Part shown: positions 8,730 through 18,644 of the stretch, piece after piece
How the letters are laid out: each line of letters starts with the position of its first letter
How positions within the stretch are numbered: the stretch's first letter is position 1
From: Acinetobacter piscicola
GTDB taxonomy: Bacteria > Pseudomonadota > Gammaproteobacteria > Pseudomonadales > Moraxellaceae
NCBI RefSeq assembly: GCF_015218165.1
Contig: NZ_CP048659.1
Span: 3,162,001-3,226,000, forward strand
Length of the DNA: 64,000 nucleotides
Reading direction: 5' to 3'
Program-made: the position numbers and the translations under genes
Notes under the pieces: generated by a model
What the model was told of the DNA's origin: nothing
Seen by the model: only the letters and a program-made list of their open reading frames with translations
Databases searched by the model: none

Positions 8730-11107
8730 GAGGCCCTCAATGTCGCTTCATAAGTGTCTTGCAACACTTGTATAATGTTGTCCATACCAGATTTTATTTC
8801 AGCATCTTCAAGTGTACGCGTTGGATGTTGCCATAATAATGCAAATGCTAGAGAGCGCTTGCCTTCTGCCACACCTTGACCTGTGTACACATCGAATAAC
8901 CAAGTTGAGTCTAAGAGCTCACCACCCGTTTTTTCGATAAGTTGCTGAATTTCACTGACATTAATCTTATCACTAATTAAAACAGCAATATCACGTCTAA
9001 CCGATGGAAATCGTGATAATTCTGTAAAATTAGATACATAAGTTTGCAAAACAACCAATTGATCGAGTTCTGCAACCCAAGTTGTTGCCAAATCTAGTTC
9101 ATTTTCCAATGATGGATGTAAACGACCTAAATAACCAATCGATTTTCCAGCAACTAATATTTCAGCAGCTTGTCCAGGATGCAACCATTCGCGCTCAGAA
9201 CGCACATATTCAACCTGTACACGCGCAGCAGCAAGTAATTCCTCTACTTCACCTTTAAAGTCAAAGAAATCCATTGCTTGTGGTTTACCATGCCATGATT
9301 CAGCTTGTTTAGCACCTGTGGCAATCATTGCCAATGTAGGAATCTGTTTAAGATCATCAATACCTTGTGCATCTTGATAATCAAAACGTAAGCCTAACTC
9401 AAAGAAACGCACACGGCTTTGTTGACGATTCACATTGTATTGTACACATGGAATCAAACTCGACAACAAAGTTGAACGCATAACAGCAAGATCACTTGAA
9501 ATCGGGTTTGCTAAAGCCAAAGGATTTACTTGTGAATTCAACTGTTTTTCAAGTTTTAAATCTGCAAAGCTAAAGCTAATCGCTTCTTGGTAACCTAAAG
9601 TCACCAAAGTTTGACGTAATTGTGGCAACTCAAATTGATCTTGATGTTTCGCTAATTTCACATCGATCACAGGCAGGCTCATTTGAATATTGTCATAACC
9701 ATGAATACGCGCTACTTCTTCGATTAAGTCTTGATAGATCACCATATCATAACGGTGCGATGGTGGTACAACCACCCACTCACCTTGCGCTTTTACAGTC
9801 ACGTCACAACCTAAACGTTGTAATGCATCAGTAATAAAGTCAGAGGCAACGGTATAACCTAATAACTGATCCACTTGTGCTTGATTCAATTCAATCGCTT
9901 CACGTTTTGGTAATAATGCTGCCTGTTCAGCCATAGTGATTGGACCAAACTCACCACCTGCAAGTTCATGAATCAACTGTGATGCACGATGCATCGCAAG
10001 CATTGGCAATTCAAAATCTACACCACGCTCATAACGCTGAGATGCATCGGTGTGTAAACCGAAACTACGGGCACGACCTGCAATATGAATAGGTTCAAAG
10101 AATGCTGATTCAAGGAAAATTTCAGTCGTTTCATCAGACACCGCTGAAGATAAACCACCCATGATGCCTGCAATTGCCAATGCTTTGGCATCATCTGCAA
10201 TGACCATGACATTTTCAGAAAGCTCAACTTCTTGCTCATTTAACAATACGAGCTTTTCATTCGCAGTGGCTTGACGAACATGCACTGAACCTTGAACTTT
10301 CCCCCCATCAAAGGCATGTAAAGGTTGACCAAGTTCCATCAATACATAGTTGGTAATATCCACCAAGATGCTGTGCTGACGAATACCTGAACGAGCAAGC
10401 GCTTGTTCCATCCATGTAGGTGTAGGCGCTTTGGTATTGACATTTTTGATCACACGACCTAAATAACGTGGGCAACCTTCGGTTGTCACTACAACTTGCT
10501 TCTGATCTGCAATTGTTGCCACAACTTCTTTAATTTCGGGTGCGGTTACAGCAAGTTGGTTAATCACCCCAATTTCACGCGCAATACCACGGATACTAAA
10601 ACAGTCACCACGGTTTGGGGTGATACTGATATCAATGACATTATCATCTAAATTTAAATATTCACGGATATTCACACCTACAGGTGCATCATCAGGAAGT
10701 TCTAACAGACCATCAATTTTATCTTCAAGATCAATTTCCGAAGCACCACACAACATGCCTTGTGATTCGATACCACGCAGTTTGCCTTTCTTAATTTTGA
10801 AATCGCCAGGAAGTACTGCGCCAATCGTTGCAACAGGTGCTTTCATACCTGCACGTACGTTTGGTGCACCACATACAATTTGTAATGGCTCACCTGAACC
10901 AATATTGACTGTAGTTACACGCAAACGGTCGGCATCGGGATGTTGTTCAACTGTCAGTACTTCACCCACAACCACACCTGTAAATGCTTTAGCCGCAGGT
11001 GTTAAATCATCAATTTCAAGACCCAACATGGTGAGTTGGTCAGATAAAGTTTCGCTATCAATAGCAGGGTTTACCCACGTGCGTAGCCAATTTTCGCTAA
11101 TTTTCAT
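8726..11107 (-). CDS. pheT: Phenylalanine--tRNA ligase subunit beta
   Basis: PheT is the large, editing subunit of the alpha2-beta2 phenylalanyl-tRNA synthetase. The 793 residues show the N-terminal OB-fold tRNA-binding domain ([17 protein letters not shown]), the B3/B4 editing domain, the B5 domain ([19 protein letters not shown]) and the C-terminal anticodon-binding fold ([17 protein letters not shown]). A GTG- or ATG-extended reading frame starts at 11149, but the conserved start [11 protein letters not shown] is at 11107. It follows pheS after a 131-base gap that contains a palindromic repeat, and runs into ihfA with a 4-base overlap. Confidence 0.97.
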   Translation of the reverse strand: MKISENWLRTWVNPAIDSETLSDQLTMLGLEIDDLTPAAKAFTGVVVGEVLTVEQHPDADRLRVTTVNIGSGEPLQIVCGAPNVRAGMKAPVATIGAVLPGDFKIKKGKLRGIESQGMLCGASEIDLEDKIDGLLELPDDAPVGVNIREYLNLDDNVIDISITPNRGDCFSIRGIAREIGVINQLAVTAPEIKEVVATIADQKQVVVTTEGCPRYLGRVIKNVNTKAPTPTWMEQALARSGIRQHSILVDITNYVLMELGQPLHAFDGGKVQGSVHVRQATANEKLVLLNEQEVELSENVMVIADDAKALAIAGIMGGLSSAVSDETTEIFLESAFFEPIHIAGRARSFGLHTDASQRYERGVDFELPMLAMHRASQLIHELAGGEFGPITMAEQAALLPKREAIELNQAQVDQLLGYTVASDFITDALQRLGCDVTVKAQGEWVVVPPSHRYDMVIYQDLIEEVARIHGYDNIQMSLPVIDVKLAKHQDQFELPQLRQTLVTLGYQEAISFSFADLKLEKQLNSQVNPLALANPISSDLAVMRSTLLSSLIPCVQYNVNRQQSRVRFFELGLRFDYQDAQGIDDLKQIPTLAMIATGAKQAESWHGKPQAMDFFDFKGEVEELLAAARVQVEYVRSEREWLHPGQAAEILVAGKSIGYLGRLHPSLENELDLATTWVAELDQLVVLQTYVSNFTELSRFPSVRRDIAVLISDKINVSEIQQLIEKTGGELLDSTWLFDVYTGQGVAEGKRSLAFALLWQHPTRTLEDAEIKSGMDNIIQVLQDTYEATLRAS

Positions 11108-11198
11108 TTCAAAAAACCTATTATTTCTAAATTTCCAATCCCTCTTCAACTTCGCTTTTTAGCAGCGAAGGCCCCTTCATCTCATGTTAAAGAACACC

Positions 11199-11229
11199 CC
11201 TCTCCTTTCAGGAGAGGTTAGGGAGAGGT
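11199..11229. repeat. Short palindromic repeat, copy 1
   Basis: CCTCTCCT-TTC-AGGAGAGG is followed by TTAGGGAGAGG. It lies between pheS and pheT. The same palindrome followed by a related tail occurs at 27331-27365, so this looks like a dispersed intergenic repeat and not a gene-specific signal. With no T-run it is unlikely to be a terminator. Confidence 0.6.
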
Positions 11230-11238
11230 ATAAATTTG

Positions 11239-12240
<1,002 letters not shown>

Positions 12241-12256
12241 TTAGAAAATAATATAA

Positions 12257-12283
12257 CTGCATATTCTAACAGTTTTTATGCAG
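12257..12283. repeat. Inverted repeat upstream of pheS
   Basis: CTGCATA / TATGCAG, 7 bp on each arm with 13 bases between, lies about 38 bases upstream of the pheS start in the space shared with the divergent gene at 12390. It could be an operator or an RNA hairpin in the pheS leader. No T-run follows on the pheS strand. Confidence 0.35.
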
Positions 12284-12389
12284 ATGGATGAAGCTTCATA
12301 AACAGGAAAATCAAATTAGTATTTTTAAGTATAAAAAGTATAAGATAATCAGAATTTCATAAGAATGATGTCACCGAGATCAAGAACAC

Positions 12390-13403
12390 ATGGCACTTGA
12401 CCCAATTTGGAAGCAACAACTCACGCTTGTCACTTATGGCAACGAATTTTTGTCCCAAGATTTAAGCTTTAATCAATGGGTCAATCACGCTATTTTTAAT
12501 CAACACCGTTTGTATTTTCGAGATTTACTCAATCAACATTTATTGGCACAACATTTTCAAATATGGCTAGAAGGCTTAAAAAAACAAGGGGTTTATCGCC
12601 TTAGCTTACATAGCTCAAGCCTACTCAATGACGAAAAAAATCCAAATGCGAATGTAGAGCTCTTAGCAACGCCACACTTTATTATTAGTCATCATAAGCA
12701 ACAGCATACAGCTTGGATTTTAGGTAAAGAATTGGCTGAATGGTACACTGCGGACAATGATTATGAAGTGCCGACAGCACAACACAATAGTACCCGTCAG
12801 GAAACATTTTGGCGTTTTGAACTCAGCACAAAATATAATAAACCCATTGAGCAAGATTTAGCACAGCCGAATTGGGATGATATTCAGGTGTACACGGACA
12901 ACGAGCTCTTTAATAGTAAATATGCACAAGGTTTTATTGAACCAAGTACAGTAACACTCCCTTATTTAGGTTTGAGTAAAGCTCAGTCTGCTCAAGAAAA
13001 TACCAACAATCTTGCCTTATTTCCAAGTGCTTACTCAGCAGATTATGCACATGAAACGTTACATCGCTTAGAAGCTTTATCGACTTTTATTCAAAATAAA
13101 ATGCAATATTCTTCAAATGATTTAGAACAAGAAATGAGTCCAGAAGAGCGAATGAATTTACGTCATTTTTCACAGAAACTTGATGATTTATACAGCAAGT
13201 TTATCACCAAAGTTGCCAACCATTATCAATCAGCACGTTTAACGCCTAAACAAGCACCATCACCGTTTGAGGCAACAGGCACTGAAAATAAACAGCAACG
13301 TTTTAGTCAAAATTCGGAGTCCAAAGTTGGTAAATCAGGAGTTATGACTTTAATTGTCATGACTATTTTAATTTGTATCGCAGCATATTATTTTGGCTTG
13401 TAA
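12390..13403 (+). CDS. Orphan C-terminally anchored protein, paralogue of the gene at 15265
   Basis: I do not recognise a family for this 337-residue protein. It is soluble-looking for about 315 residues and ends in one hydrophobic segment (GVMTLIVMTILICIAAYYFGL), so it is probably tail-anchored in the inner membrane with its bulk in the cytoplasm. It has no signal peptide. It shares several blocks with the protein encoded at 15265-16428: the opening LVTYGNEFLS at residues 13-22 (LVSYGNEFLS in the other), a GLKKQGVYRLSLH-like block, and a late block with M-S-x-x-E-R ... S-Q-x-L-D-x-L ... A-N-H-x-Q. The two lie 1.9 kb apart on the same strand, inside an otherwise minus-strand translation cluster. 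No function is proposed. Confidence 0.8.
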   Translation: MALDPIWKQQLTLVTYGNEFLSQDLSFNQWVNHAIFNQHRLYFRDLLNQHLLAQHFQIWLEGLKKQGVYRLSLHSSSLLNDEKNPNANVELLATPHFIISHHKQQHTAWILGKELAEWYTADNDYEVPTAQHNSTRQETFWRFELSTKYNKPIEQDLAQPNWDDIQVYTDNELFNSKYAQGFIEPSTVTLPYLGLSKAQSAQENTNNLALFPSAYSADYAHETLHRLEALSTFIQNKMQYSSNDLEQEMSPEERMNLRHFSQKLDDLYSKFITKVANHYQSARLTPKQAPSPFEATGTENKQQRFSQNSESKVGKSGVMTLIVMTILICIAAYYFGL

Positions 13404-13445
13404 ATTTGCATTTTCAATAAAATCAAACCTTGTGAGCAAGCAGCA

Positions 13446-13994
13446 TTAAAGTTGCTTCCTCACTTCCATCAATGCAAAACCTAACAGATTTAAACCTTTC
13501 CATTGCAATGGTTTTTCAGCATTTTTATCATCCGCAGCTAAACCAATGCCCCAAATTTTATCGACAGGCGATGCTTCGACCAACACACGATCTCCTGTGT
13601 CCAATAAATACTTTCTCAATTCCGCGTTTTGCGAAAACTTTGCTAAATTACCTTGCACCACAATATCAAAACGATGCTTTAGCCATACATCTTCCTGATA
13701 ATTTTTGACTTTTCGTCCCAAAGCTTTGGCTTCATTAGGATGATTTGCCTGAATAATATTTTGAAAAATCTCTTCGTCCGCAAATAACCGCGCTTTTTGC
13801 GCCATCATAAAATGTTCAGCCGTTTTATAGTCGATTCCATCGACCTGAAAAGCCGCAGGATACCATTGGCTAAAACAGCTTTTATCCACAAGATCTTGTT
13901 GCTTGGGCGTATGTCCCCAAAAGCAAAGATATTTAAAGTTTTTTCCCTTTCTAAGGGCTTCTTGTAAATCTGTTAAATAGCGTTGATCTGACAT
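13446..13994 (-). CDS. NADAR family protein (YbiA-like)
   Basis: This is a 182-residue NADAR-domain protein (NAD and ADP-ribose related; COG3236/DUF1768). Conserved stretches are FWGHTPKQ, the F-x-Q-W-Y-P block, DGIDYKTAEHFMMAQKARLF and NEAKALGRKVKNY, and a C-terminal W-x-G-L-N-L-L-G block. Family members act as N-glycosidases on early riboflavin intermediates (YbiA) or remove ADP-ribose from nucleic acid as antitoxins to DarT-like toxins. No darT or ribosyltransferase partner is adjacent, which favours the YbiA-type housekeeping role. It is convergent with the orphan gene at 12390 and lies downstream of a broken GNAT gene on the same strand. Confidence 0.88.
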   Translation of the reverse strand: MSDQRYLTDLQEALRKGKNFKYLCFWGHTPKQQDLVDKSCFSQWYPAAFQVDGIDYKTAEHFMMAQKARLFADEEIFQNIIQANHPNEAKALGRKVKNYQEDVWLKHRFDIVVQGNLAKFSQNAELRKYLLDTGDRVLVEASPVDKIWGIGLAADDKNAEKPLQWKGLNLLGFALMEVRKQL

Positions 13995-14002
13995 ATTATT
14001 TT

Positions 14003-14488
14003 CTACTCTTGAGAAGATTCCACTGATAAAAAAACTTCTGAAATTCCATCACCATACTCAGGAATCCTTTCTTCATCTACCTAAATACCACCCATTTTTT
14101 CATAAAAATAGCGGCTTAAATTTTTATTCAAAACACCTAATCGTAAAATAGAATATTGATCTGGCTGCAAAGATTGATAGAACTGCTCAAACATGGCACG
14201 ACCAATGCCTTGCCCATGGATTTCTTTCAACAAATAAAATGCACGAATTTCTGCTATCGTTTGCTCAGGATTTAAATAACCATCTAAAAAACCGAAAATG
14301 ACATCATCTTTCTCATACACCGTAATTCGATGCTGTTGATCAACAATTAACTTTTGCCAAAGTTGCTTACAGCCCTCTACAGTTCGACTATCTAAAACTT
14401 CTTGTCTAATCATGCCTGTATAGGTCTCATGCCAACTATGTACATGATCTTGTGCAATCTGTTCAGCCTCATCAAGTATTGCAACATG
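14003..14488 (-). pseudogene. Broken GNAT acetyltransferase (start lost, internal TAG)
   Basis: The only ATG-started frame (14081-14413, 110 residues) is a fragment. The same frame upstream of its ATG, from 14488, encodes good GNAT N-terminal sequence (HVAILDEAEQIAQDHVHSW then HETYTG). It runs without any start codon into a terminator hairpin and then a TAG. The acetyl-CoA-binding core EIHGQGIGRAMFEQF is intact. At the 3' end the frame stops at TAG (14081-14083) right after KMGGI, but continues in frame for 25 family-like codons (starting VDEERIPEYGDG) to a second TAG at 14003. So the gene has probably lost its first few codons and gained a nonsense codon. A short internally started product is possible but would lack the first GNAT strand. 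Confidence 0.75.
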
Positions 14489-14515
14489 AAAAAAGTAGCA
14501 AAAAAGCTACTTTTA
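14489..14515. terminator. Bidirectional terminator hairpin
   Basis: AAAAGTAGC and GCTACTTTT flank a run of six A/T bases, with T-runs on either strand. It is placed to terminate the minus-strand gene at 14535-14732, and it abuts the truncated 5' end of the GNAT pseudogene. Confidence 0.7.
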
Positions 14516-14534
14516 ATCATCTAATTTTTATCAA

Positions 14535-14732
14535 TTAGTTAATTGGTTTTAACACGATGGTAATTTTATGCTCATCTGCATGTTGATTAATATAATGATT
14601 AATTGAAGCAACTTCGCCTTCAACTTCTGCATCTGCCCCATAAACTATTTTTAAATATTCACCTTCTCGCGGTAAAACATCTAAGTTAACATCTATTGTA
14701 CCTTGATCTAAACCTTGAATTGCAACAAGCAT
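14535..14732 (-). CDS. Small acidic protein of unknown function
   Basis: This is a 65-residue protein (pattern MLVAIQGLDQG ... VLPREGEYLKIVYG ... ITIVLKPIN) with no membrane segment, signal peptide or cysteine. The alternating hydrophobic pattern suggests a small beta-barrel or SH3-like fold. The ribosome-binding site AGGAG, 6 bases before the ATG, and a terminator 20 bases past the stop support a real gene. It lies between a broken GNAT gene and a frameshifted ParB-like gene. I do not recognise the family. Confidence 0.65.
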   Translation of the reverse strand: MLVAIQGLDQGTIDVNLDVLPREGEYLKIVYGADAEVEGEVASINHYINQHADEHKITIVLKPIN

Positions 14733-14827
14733 ATGAAGCTCCTGATTTTATTATCGTTCTAATGTATTTGATTCAACTTTAAACAACTAGAATATTCCTG
14801 TTGATATTGTGTATATCTTAAGCAGTT

Positions 14828-15209
14828 TTAATCTTCATCATATTCGAGATCATCTTCATTGATATTCATAAAATATGGTGAAGGCGTTTCCTTAAACTGC
14901 GCCGCTTGAATCATTTTTTGATTCAATAATTGAGCTTTTGCGACTCGATGCATACCATCCATCACTCGTCTATCTGCACATAAAATAATGGGATAACTTA
15001 GATTGGCATCTTGAATCAATTGAATATGCTCAATGATTTGTTGTGTCGTTGGATGTGTATCTGGGATGCCAATACGCTTCGCTGAGTTCTTGAATATCTA
15101 CTAACTCAATATTTTGAATAGGAAAATTTTGAATCAATTCAATGAGATGATGTACATCCCAAATCAGCATGTCTTCACCAACTTGGCAGAAATGATATTG
15201 TTTTCTCAT
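14828..15209 (-). pseudogene. ParB-like (ParB/sulfiredoxin fold) protein, frameshifted
   Basis: Two frames together make one protein. From the ATG at 15209 the first frame gives an N-terminal part opening MRKQYHFCQVGEDMLIWDV and reaching EAYWHP before drifting off and stopping. The second frame picks up from about 15065 with PDTHPTTQQIIEHIQLIQDA and continues to the stop at 14828 through NLSYPIILCADRRVMDGMHR. The DGMHRVAKA block is the ParB-N/Srx nucleotide-binding signature. A one-base insertion (or two-base loss) near 15063-15070 joins them into a protein of about 126 residues. These small stand-alone ParB-like proteins have no settled role. It could be a real lesion or a sequencing error in the GGG/CCC triplet. 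Confidence 0.7.
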
Positions 15210-15264
15210 TATTTTTTACGCATGCTATTACACAATCAAAAAGCATAATAACAGGAAAAAACAC

Positions 15265-16428
15265 ATGTATTTGGAAAGGGCTTATCGCCAAGTCGCTTTA
15301 GTGAGTTATGGCAATGAATTTTTGAGCGGCTCTGTCGATTCCGAAATTTTAGATCGCCATCCACTCCTTTTTACTCATTTTCCGATTTTACGTGATCTAG
15401 ACACAGGGACTTTATTGGCTGGCTCAGCCTCACATCTACTCAATCATCTTAAAACTCAAGGGCTTTTTAAAATCAGCTTACATCTTGCTGCAGATGTATT
15501 AGAAGATATTACCGAATCTAAAATATTCGATCTAAAAACCACTGAAAATGACTTTTGTATTGTCTGTCATTTTCCAAACCAAATCTTTAAAGTTTTGATC
15601 TATGCTGAGGAAGAGCCACTTTGGCAAGAATATGATGAAAATGGATTTCCACAGCAATCAAACTATAATAATTATCATGACAGTGTTGAAAACTACGTCT
15701 TAATGGATATATCTCATGATTATTCAGACAAAATTTTAGCAGATCTACAAGCTTTCTCATGGCAATCTTTTTATGATGATTATCAAAACTCCATCTACGC
15801 CTTTGACATTTCCAAACGTTATGGAACCTTTCCTGTTCCATTAACAGAAAGTAATTGTTATGAAGGTAATTATTATCAAAAACAAGAACAGTTTCCTTTA
15901 TTACCTTTTAGCTTAAAACGCAATTATGCCAGTAATTTAATCATCAATGCTGCCGCACTCACGCATGCTTTTCATGTTGAATCTCATGCTAAAAATGAAT
16001 ATGCAGCATATTGGCATATGTCTGAAAATGAAAGAAAAGAGTTTTCAAAAGCATCTCAGACCTTAGATGAGCTTTTTCCAATTTTGTTAAAGCATAGTGC
16101 TAATCATCATCAAGAGGCTGTACTCAATTCACAAACACAGCGATTTACACCCTTGATTACACCACCCACAATCATAGCAAAATCACAAGATGATTCAGCT
16201 CACGATTCAAATATAACGAACACTGAACATATCGCGTTAGATGAAACACCGTCTGGATTTCACTGGGTTGGACTCATCAAGTTTTTATGGTTTATGCTGT
16301 GGTGTTATTGTGCTCTATGGACATTGGCATATTTCACAGTACATTGGGGGAATATTTTCATTATTATCATTGCGTTATTTTATGCATTATACAAAGCCCT
16401 TAAAATAAAAGATGATCAATCAATATAA
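15265..16428 (+). CDS. Orphan membrane-anchored protein, paralogue of the gene at 12390
   Basis: This 387-residue protein is of unrecognised family. It opens with YRQVALVSYGNEFLSG, matching the 12390 protein, and keeps the other shared blocks, including WHMSENERKEFSKASQTLDEL near residues 250-270 followed by ANHHQEA. The C-terminus differs from its paralogue: two closely spaced hydrophobic segments (around GLIKFLWFMLWCYCALWTL and FIIIIALFYALYKAL) end about ten residues before the stop, so both termini are probably cytoplasmic. It is acidic and rich in Tyr, His and Asn. It is divergent from the ParB-like gene and convergent with rplT. The conserved N-terminal YGNEFL motif is the strongest handle on the family. 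No function is proposed. Confidence 0.8.
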   Translation: MYLERAYRQVALVSYGNEFLSGSVDSEILDRHPLLFTHFPILRDLDTGTLLAGSASHLLNHLKTQGLFKISLHLAADVLEDITESKIFDLKTTENDFCIVCHFPNQIFKVLIYAEEEPLWQEYDENGFPQQSNYNNYHDSVENYVLMDISHDYSDKILADLQAFSWQSFYDDYQNSIYAFDISKRYGTFPVPLTESNCYEGNYYQKQEQFPLLPFSLKRNYASNLIINAAALTHAFHVESHAKNEYAAYWHMSENERKEFSKASQTLDELFPILLKHSANHHQEAVLNSQTQRFTPLITPPTIIAKSQDDSAHDSNITNTEHIALDETPSGFHWVGLIKFLWFMLWCYCALWTLAYFTVHWGNIFIIIIALFYALYKALKIKDDQSI

Positions 16429-16440
16429 AATCAATCCATA

Positions 16441-16468
16441 AAAAAGACCGCAAAATAGCGGTCTTTTT
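16441..16468. terminator. Terminator after rplT
   Basis: The perfect stem AAAAAGACCGC / GCGGTCTTTTT with a 6-base loop lies between the convergent orphan gene and rplT. It can serve both strands. Confidence 0.88.
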
Positions 16469-16484
16469 CAATCATCAATGATGA

Positions 16485-16844
16485 TTATGCAGCCAATGCA
16501 CCTTTCGCTTTTTCAGCTAAAGCAGCAAATGCAACTGCGTCATGCATAGCGATGTCAGCAAGTACGCGACGGTCGATGATCACTTGCGCTTTTTTCAAGC
16601 CAGAAATCATACGGCTGTACGATAAACCATTTTGACGTGCGCCCGCATTGATACGTGCAATCCACAAAGCGCGGAATTGACGTTTCTTTTGACGACGGTC
16701 ACGGTAAGCGTATTGACCTGCTTTGATTACTGCTTGGAACGCTACACGATAAACACGTGAACGCGCGCCATAGTAACCTTTAGCACGAGCAAGAATTTTT
16801 TTATGACGGCGATGAGCCTGTACACCACGTTTTACACGAGCCAT
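16485..16844 (-). CDS. rplT: 50S ribosomal protein L20
   Basis: L20 binds 23S rRNA early in assembly of the large subunit. The 119 residues open with [34 protein letters not shown], split here as the very basic N-terminal tail and the globular part that follows. AAGGAG precedes the ATG. It is 11 bases downstream of rpmI and both are read together. In enterobacteria L20 represses rpmI-rplT by binding the leader mRNA. A small hairpin-forming sequence upstream of rpmI (about 17084-17097) is compatible with that but not diagnostic. Confidence 0.98.
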   Translation of the reverse strand: MARVKRGVQAHRRHKKILARAKGYYGARSRVYRVAFQAVIKAGQYAYRDRRQKKRQFRALWIARINAGARQNGLSYSRMISGLKKAQVIIDRRVLADIAMHDAVAFAALAEKAKGALAA

Positions 16845-16855
16845 TTATAATCTCC

Positions 16856-17050
16856 TTAGATGTATGGGCACATACGACGAACTGAATTCATGTCACTTAC
16901 GTGAACCATGACACAACCGCGCAATTGACGAATACGTTTAGCAGATTTTTTGGTCAAAATGTGGCGTTTGAACGCTTGTTTACGCTTGAAACCGTTAGCA
17001 GTCGCTTTGAAACGCTTAGCTGCACCACGGCGAGTTTTTAACTTAGCCAT
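16856..17050 (-). CDS. rpmI: 50S ribosomal protein L35
   Basis: L35 is a 64-residue basic ribosomal protein with the typical start [15 protein letters not shown]. An in-frame start at 17068 would add six residues; the ATG at 17050 matches the family. It forms an operon with rplT. In most gammaproteobacteria infC lies immediately upstream; here infC ends 4.5 kb away beyond another block of genes, so rpmI-rplT needs its own promoter in the 233-base space before the MFS gene. Confidence 0.97.
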   Translation of the reverse strand: MAKLKTRRGAAKRFKATANGFKRKQAFKRHILTKKSAKRIRQLRGCVMVHVSDMNSVRRMCPYI

Positions 17051-17283
17051 AACAACCTCTTTAAACACCTGTTCGGCATGTTCGCACCATTGCGAGACAA
17101 CCTGCAGGTAAGGGAGGCAATATTCTAAATCATCTGCGTATAAAACAAAAGCAATAACTTTTAAATTTAACTTTTAAACAGATGCAATGGCATGTACGCT
17201 TAAAATGATATTTCTAACCTAAACAATAAATACTTCAAAAAAATTTCCTTATAATCATCACATCATGATAATTTTGGAACATT

Positions 17284-18546
17284 ATGAACCCTGCACAGGA
17301 TGCATTCGCAGCGCTCCGCTACCGAGATTTCTCTATCGTCACCGTTAACCAATTTTGTTTAACTTTAGCGATTTTGATTCAGGAAATTATTGTTGCTTAT
17401 TCTTTATATCAAATTACCAAAGATCCCCTAACACTTGGTTTAATTGGTTTAGCTGAAGCAATTCCTTTCATCGCGCTTTCATTATGGGGTGGTTATTTCG
17501 CGGATAAATTCAACAAACAAATCATTATGAAAATTTGTTTATTTTTCGCCTTTCCTCTTCCACTGGTTTTATGGTGGTTATTTCATAGCTATGATCATGG
17601 GCATATCGGGATTCAGACATTATCATGGGGAATTTATGCCGTTATTTTTGGATTAGGTACAATTCGTGGTTTTTACAATCCCTCTGCAACATCGCTAAAG
17701 CCATTTCTCATTCCACGTGAGTTATATGCCAATGGTGCAACATGGACCACCATTGGTTGGCAAAGTGGCGTCATTATCGGTCCAATGCTCGGTGGTTTTA
17801 TGTTGGCATGGCTCGGACGAGAAACCAGTTTATTATCGGTTGCTGTTTTACTGTTTATTTGCTTTTTCCTGATTTCACTTCTTAAAAAGCGCATTTTTCC
17901 TACGATGGAAAAAGATAATTTATGGGATAGTTTAAGTGAAGGTTTCCGTTTTATCTGGAAAACTAAAATCGTATTGTGGGCGATTTCACTTGATCTCGTA
18001 TCTGTATTGTTCGGTGGTGTGATTGCTCTACTCCCGATATTTGCTGAAGATATTTTAAAAATTGGTCCAGAAGGTTTAGGATATTTACGTTCAGCCCCTT
18101 CAATCGGTGCACTAATCACCATGATTGTTCTCACCAAGTTCCCACCAACACATCATGCATGGCGTAATATGCTTTTGGCAGTTGCTGGTTTTGGTGTATT
18201 CACGCTTGTTTTTGCATTTTCAAATACACTTTGGCTTTCTCTTTTTGCTTTAGCCATGACGGGTGCATGTGACAGTATCTCAGTCGTCGTACGTCAAACT
18301 ATTTTACAAGTGTATCCACCTGAAAATATGCGTGGTCGTGTTGCTGCGGTAAATGGCATGTTTGTATCAAGCAGTAATGAACTGGGTGCTTTTGAGTCAG
18401 GTCTTGCAGCCAAATATATGGGAACGATTGCTGCTACTGTTTTTGGTGGTTGTATGACTATGGTTGTCGTTGCGATCAGTTGGGCAAAAACACAGGACTT
18501 ATTCAAAGTCGATATTACCCAAGGTCATGATGATTTAAGAAAATAA
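17284..18546 (+). CDS. MFS transporter (EntS-like, MFS_3 type)
   Basis: This is a 420-residue major facilitator with about 12 hydrophobic segments. The inter-helix loop GGYFADKFNKQ after TM2 and the opening NPAQDAFAALRYRDFSI are typical of the MFS_3 branch that includes enterobactin exporters and related drug/proton antiporters. The substrate cannot be read from sequence, and no siderophore genes are near. It stands alone on the plus strand between minus-strand rpmI and a TonB-domain gene, with its own terminator. Confidence 0.85.
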   Translation: MNPAQDAFAALRYRDFSIVTVNQFCLTLAILIQEIIVAYSLYQITKDPLTLGLIGLAEAIPFIALSLWGGYFADKFNKQIIMKICLFFAFPLPLVLWWLFHSYDHGHIGIQTLSWGIYAVIFGLGTIRGFYNPSATSLKPFLIPRELYANGATWTTIGWQSGVIIGPMLGGFMLAWLGRETSLLSVAVLLFICFFLISLLKKRIFPTMEKDNLWDSLSEGFRFIWKTKIVLWAISLDLVSVLFGGVIALLPIFAEDILKIGPEGLGYLRSAPSIGALITMIVLTKFPPTHHAWRNMLLAVAGFGVFTLVFAFSNTLWLSLFALAMTGACDSISVVVRQTILQVYPPENMRGRVAAVNGMFVSSSNELGAFESGLAAKYMGTIAATVFGGCMTMVVVAISWAKTQDLFKVDITQGHDDLRK

Positions 18547-18559
18547 ACAGATATATTTT

Positions 18560-18590
18560 AAAGGGTAAATATTCATTTTGCCCTTTTTTA
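18560..18590 (+). terminator. Terminator after the MFS gene
   Basis: The stem AAAGGGTAAA / TTTGCCCTTT (one T-G pair) ends in a run of seven Ts, 14 bases after the stop. Confidence 0.75.
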
Positions 18591-18644
18591 TGGATGATTT
18601 ATACTCCATTTTTCTCATTATTTTTACAATTTAAGATTTATTTT

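Noticed and set aside
16856..17283. Classical L20 pseudoknot leader before rpmI
   Set aside because: Only a short TCGCA/TGCGA hairpin near 17084-17097 was seen, which is too little to claim the known regulatory fold.
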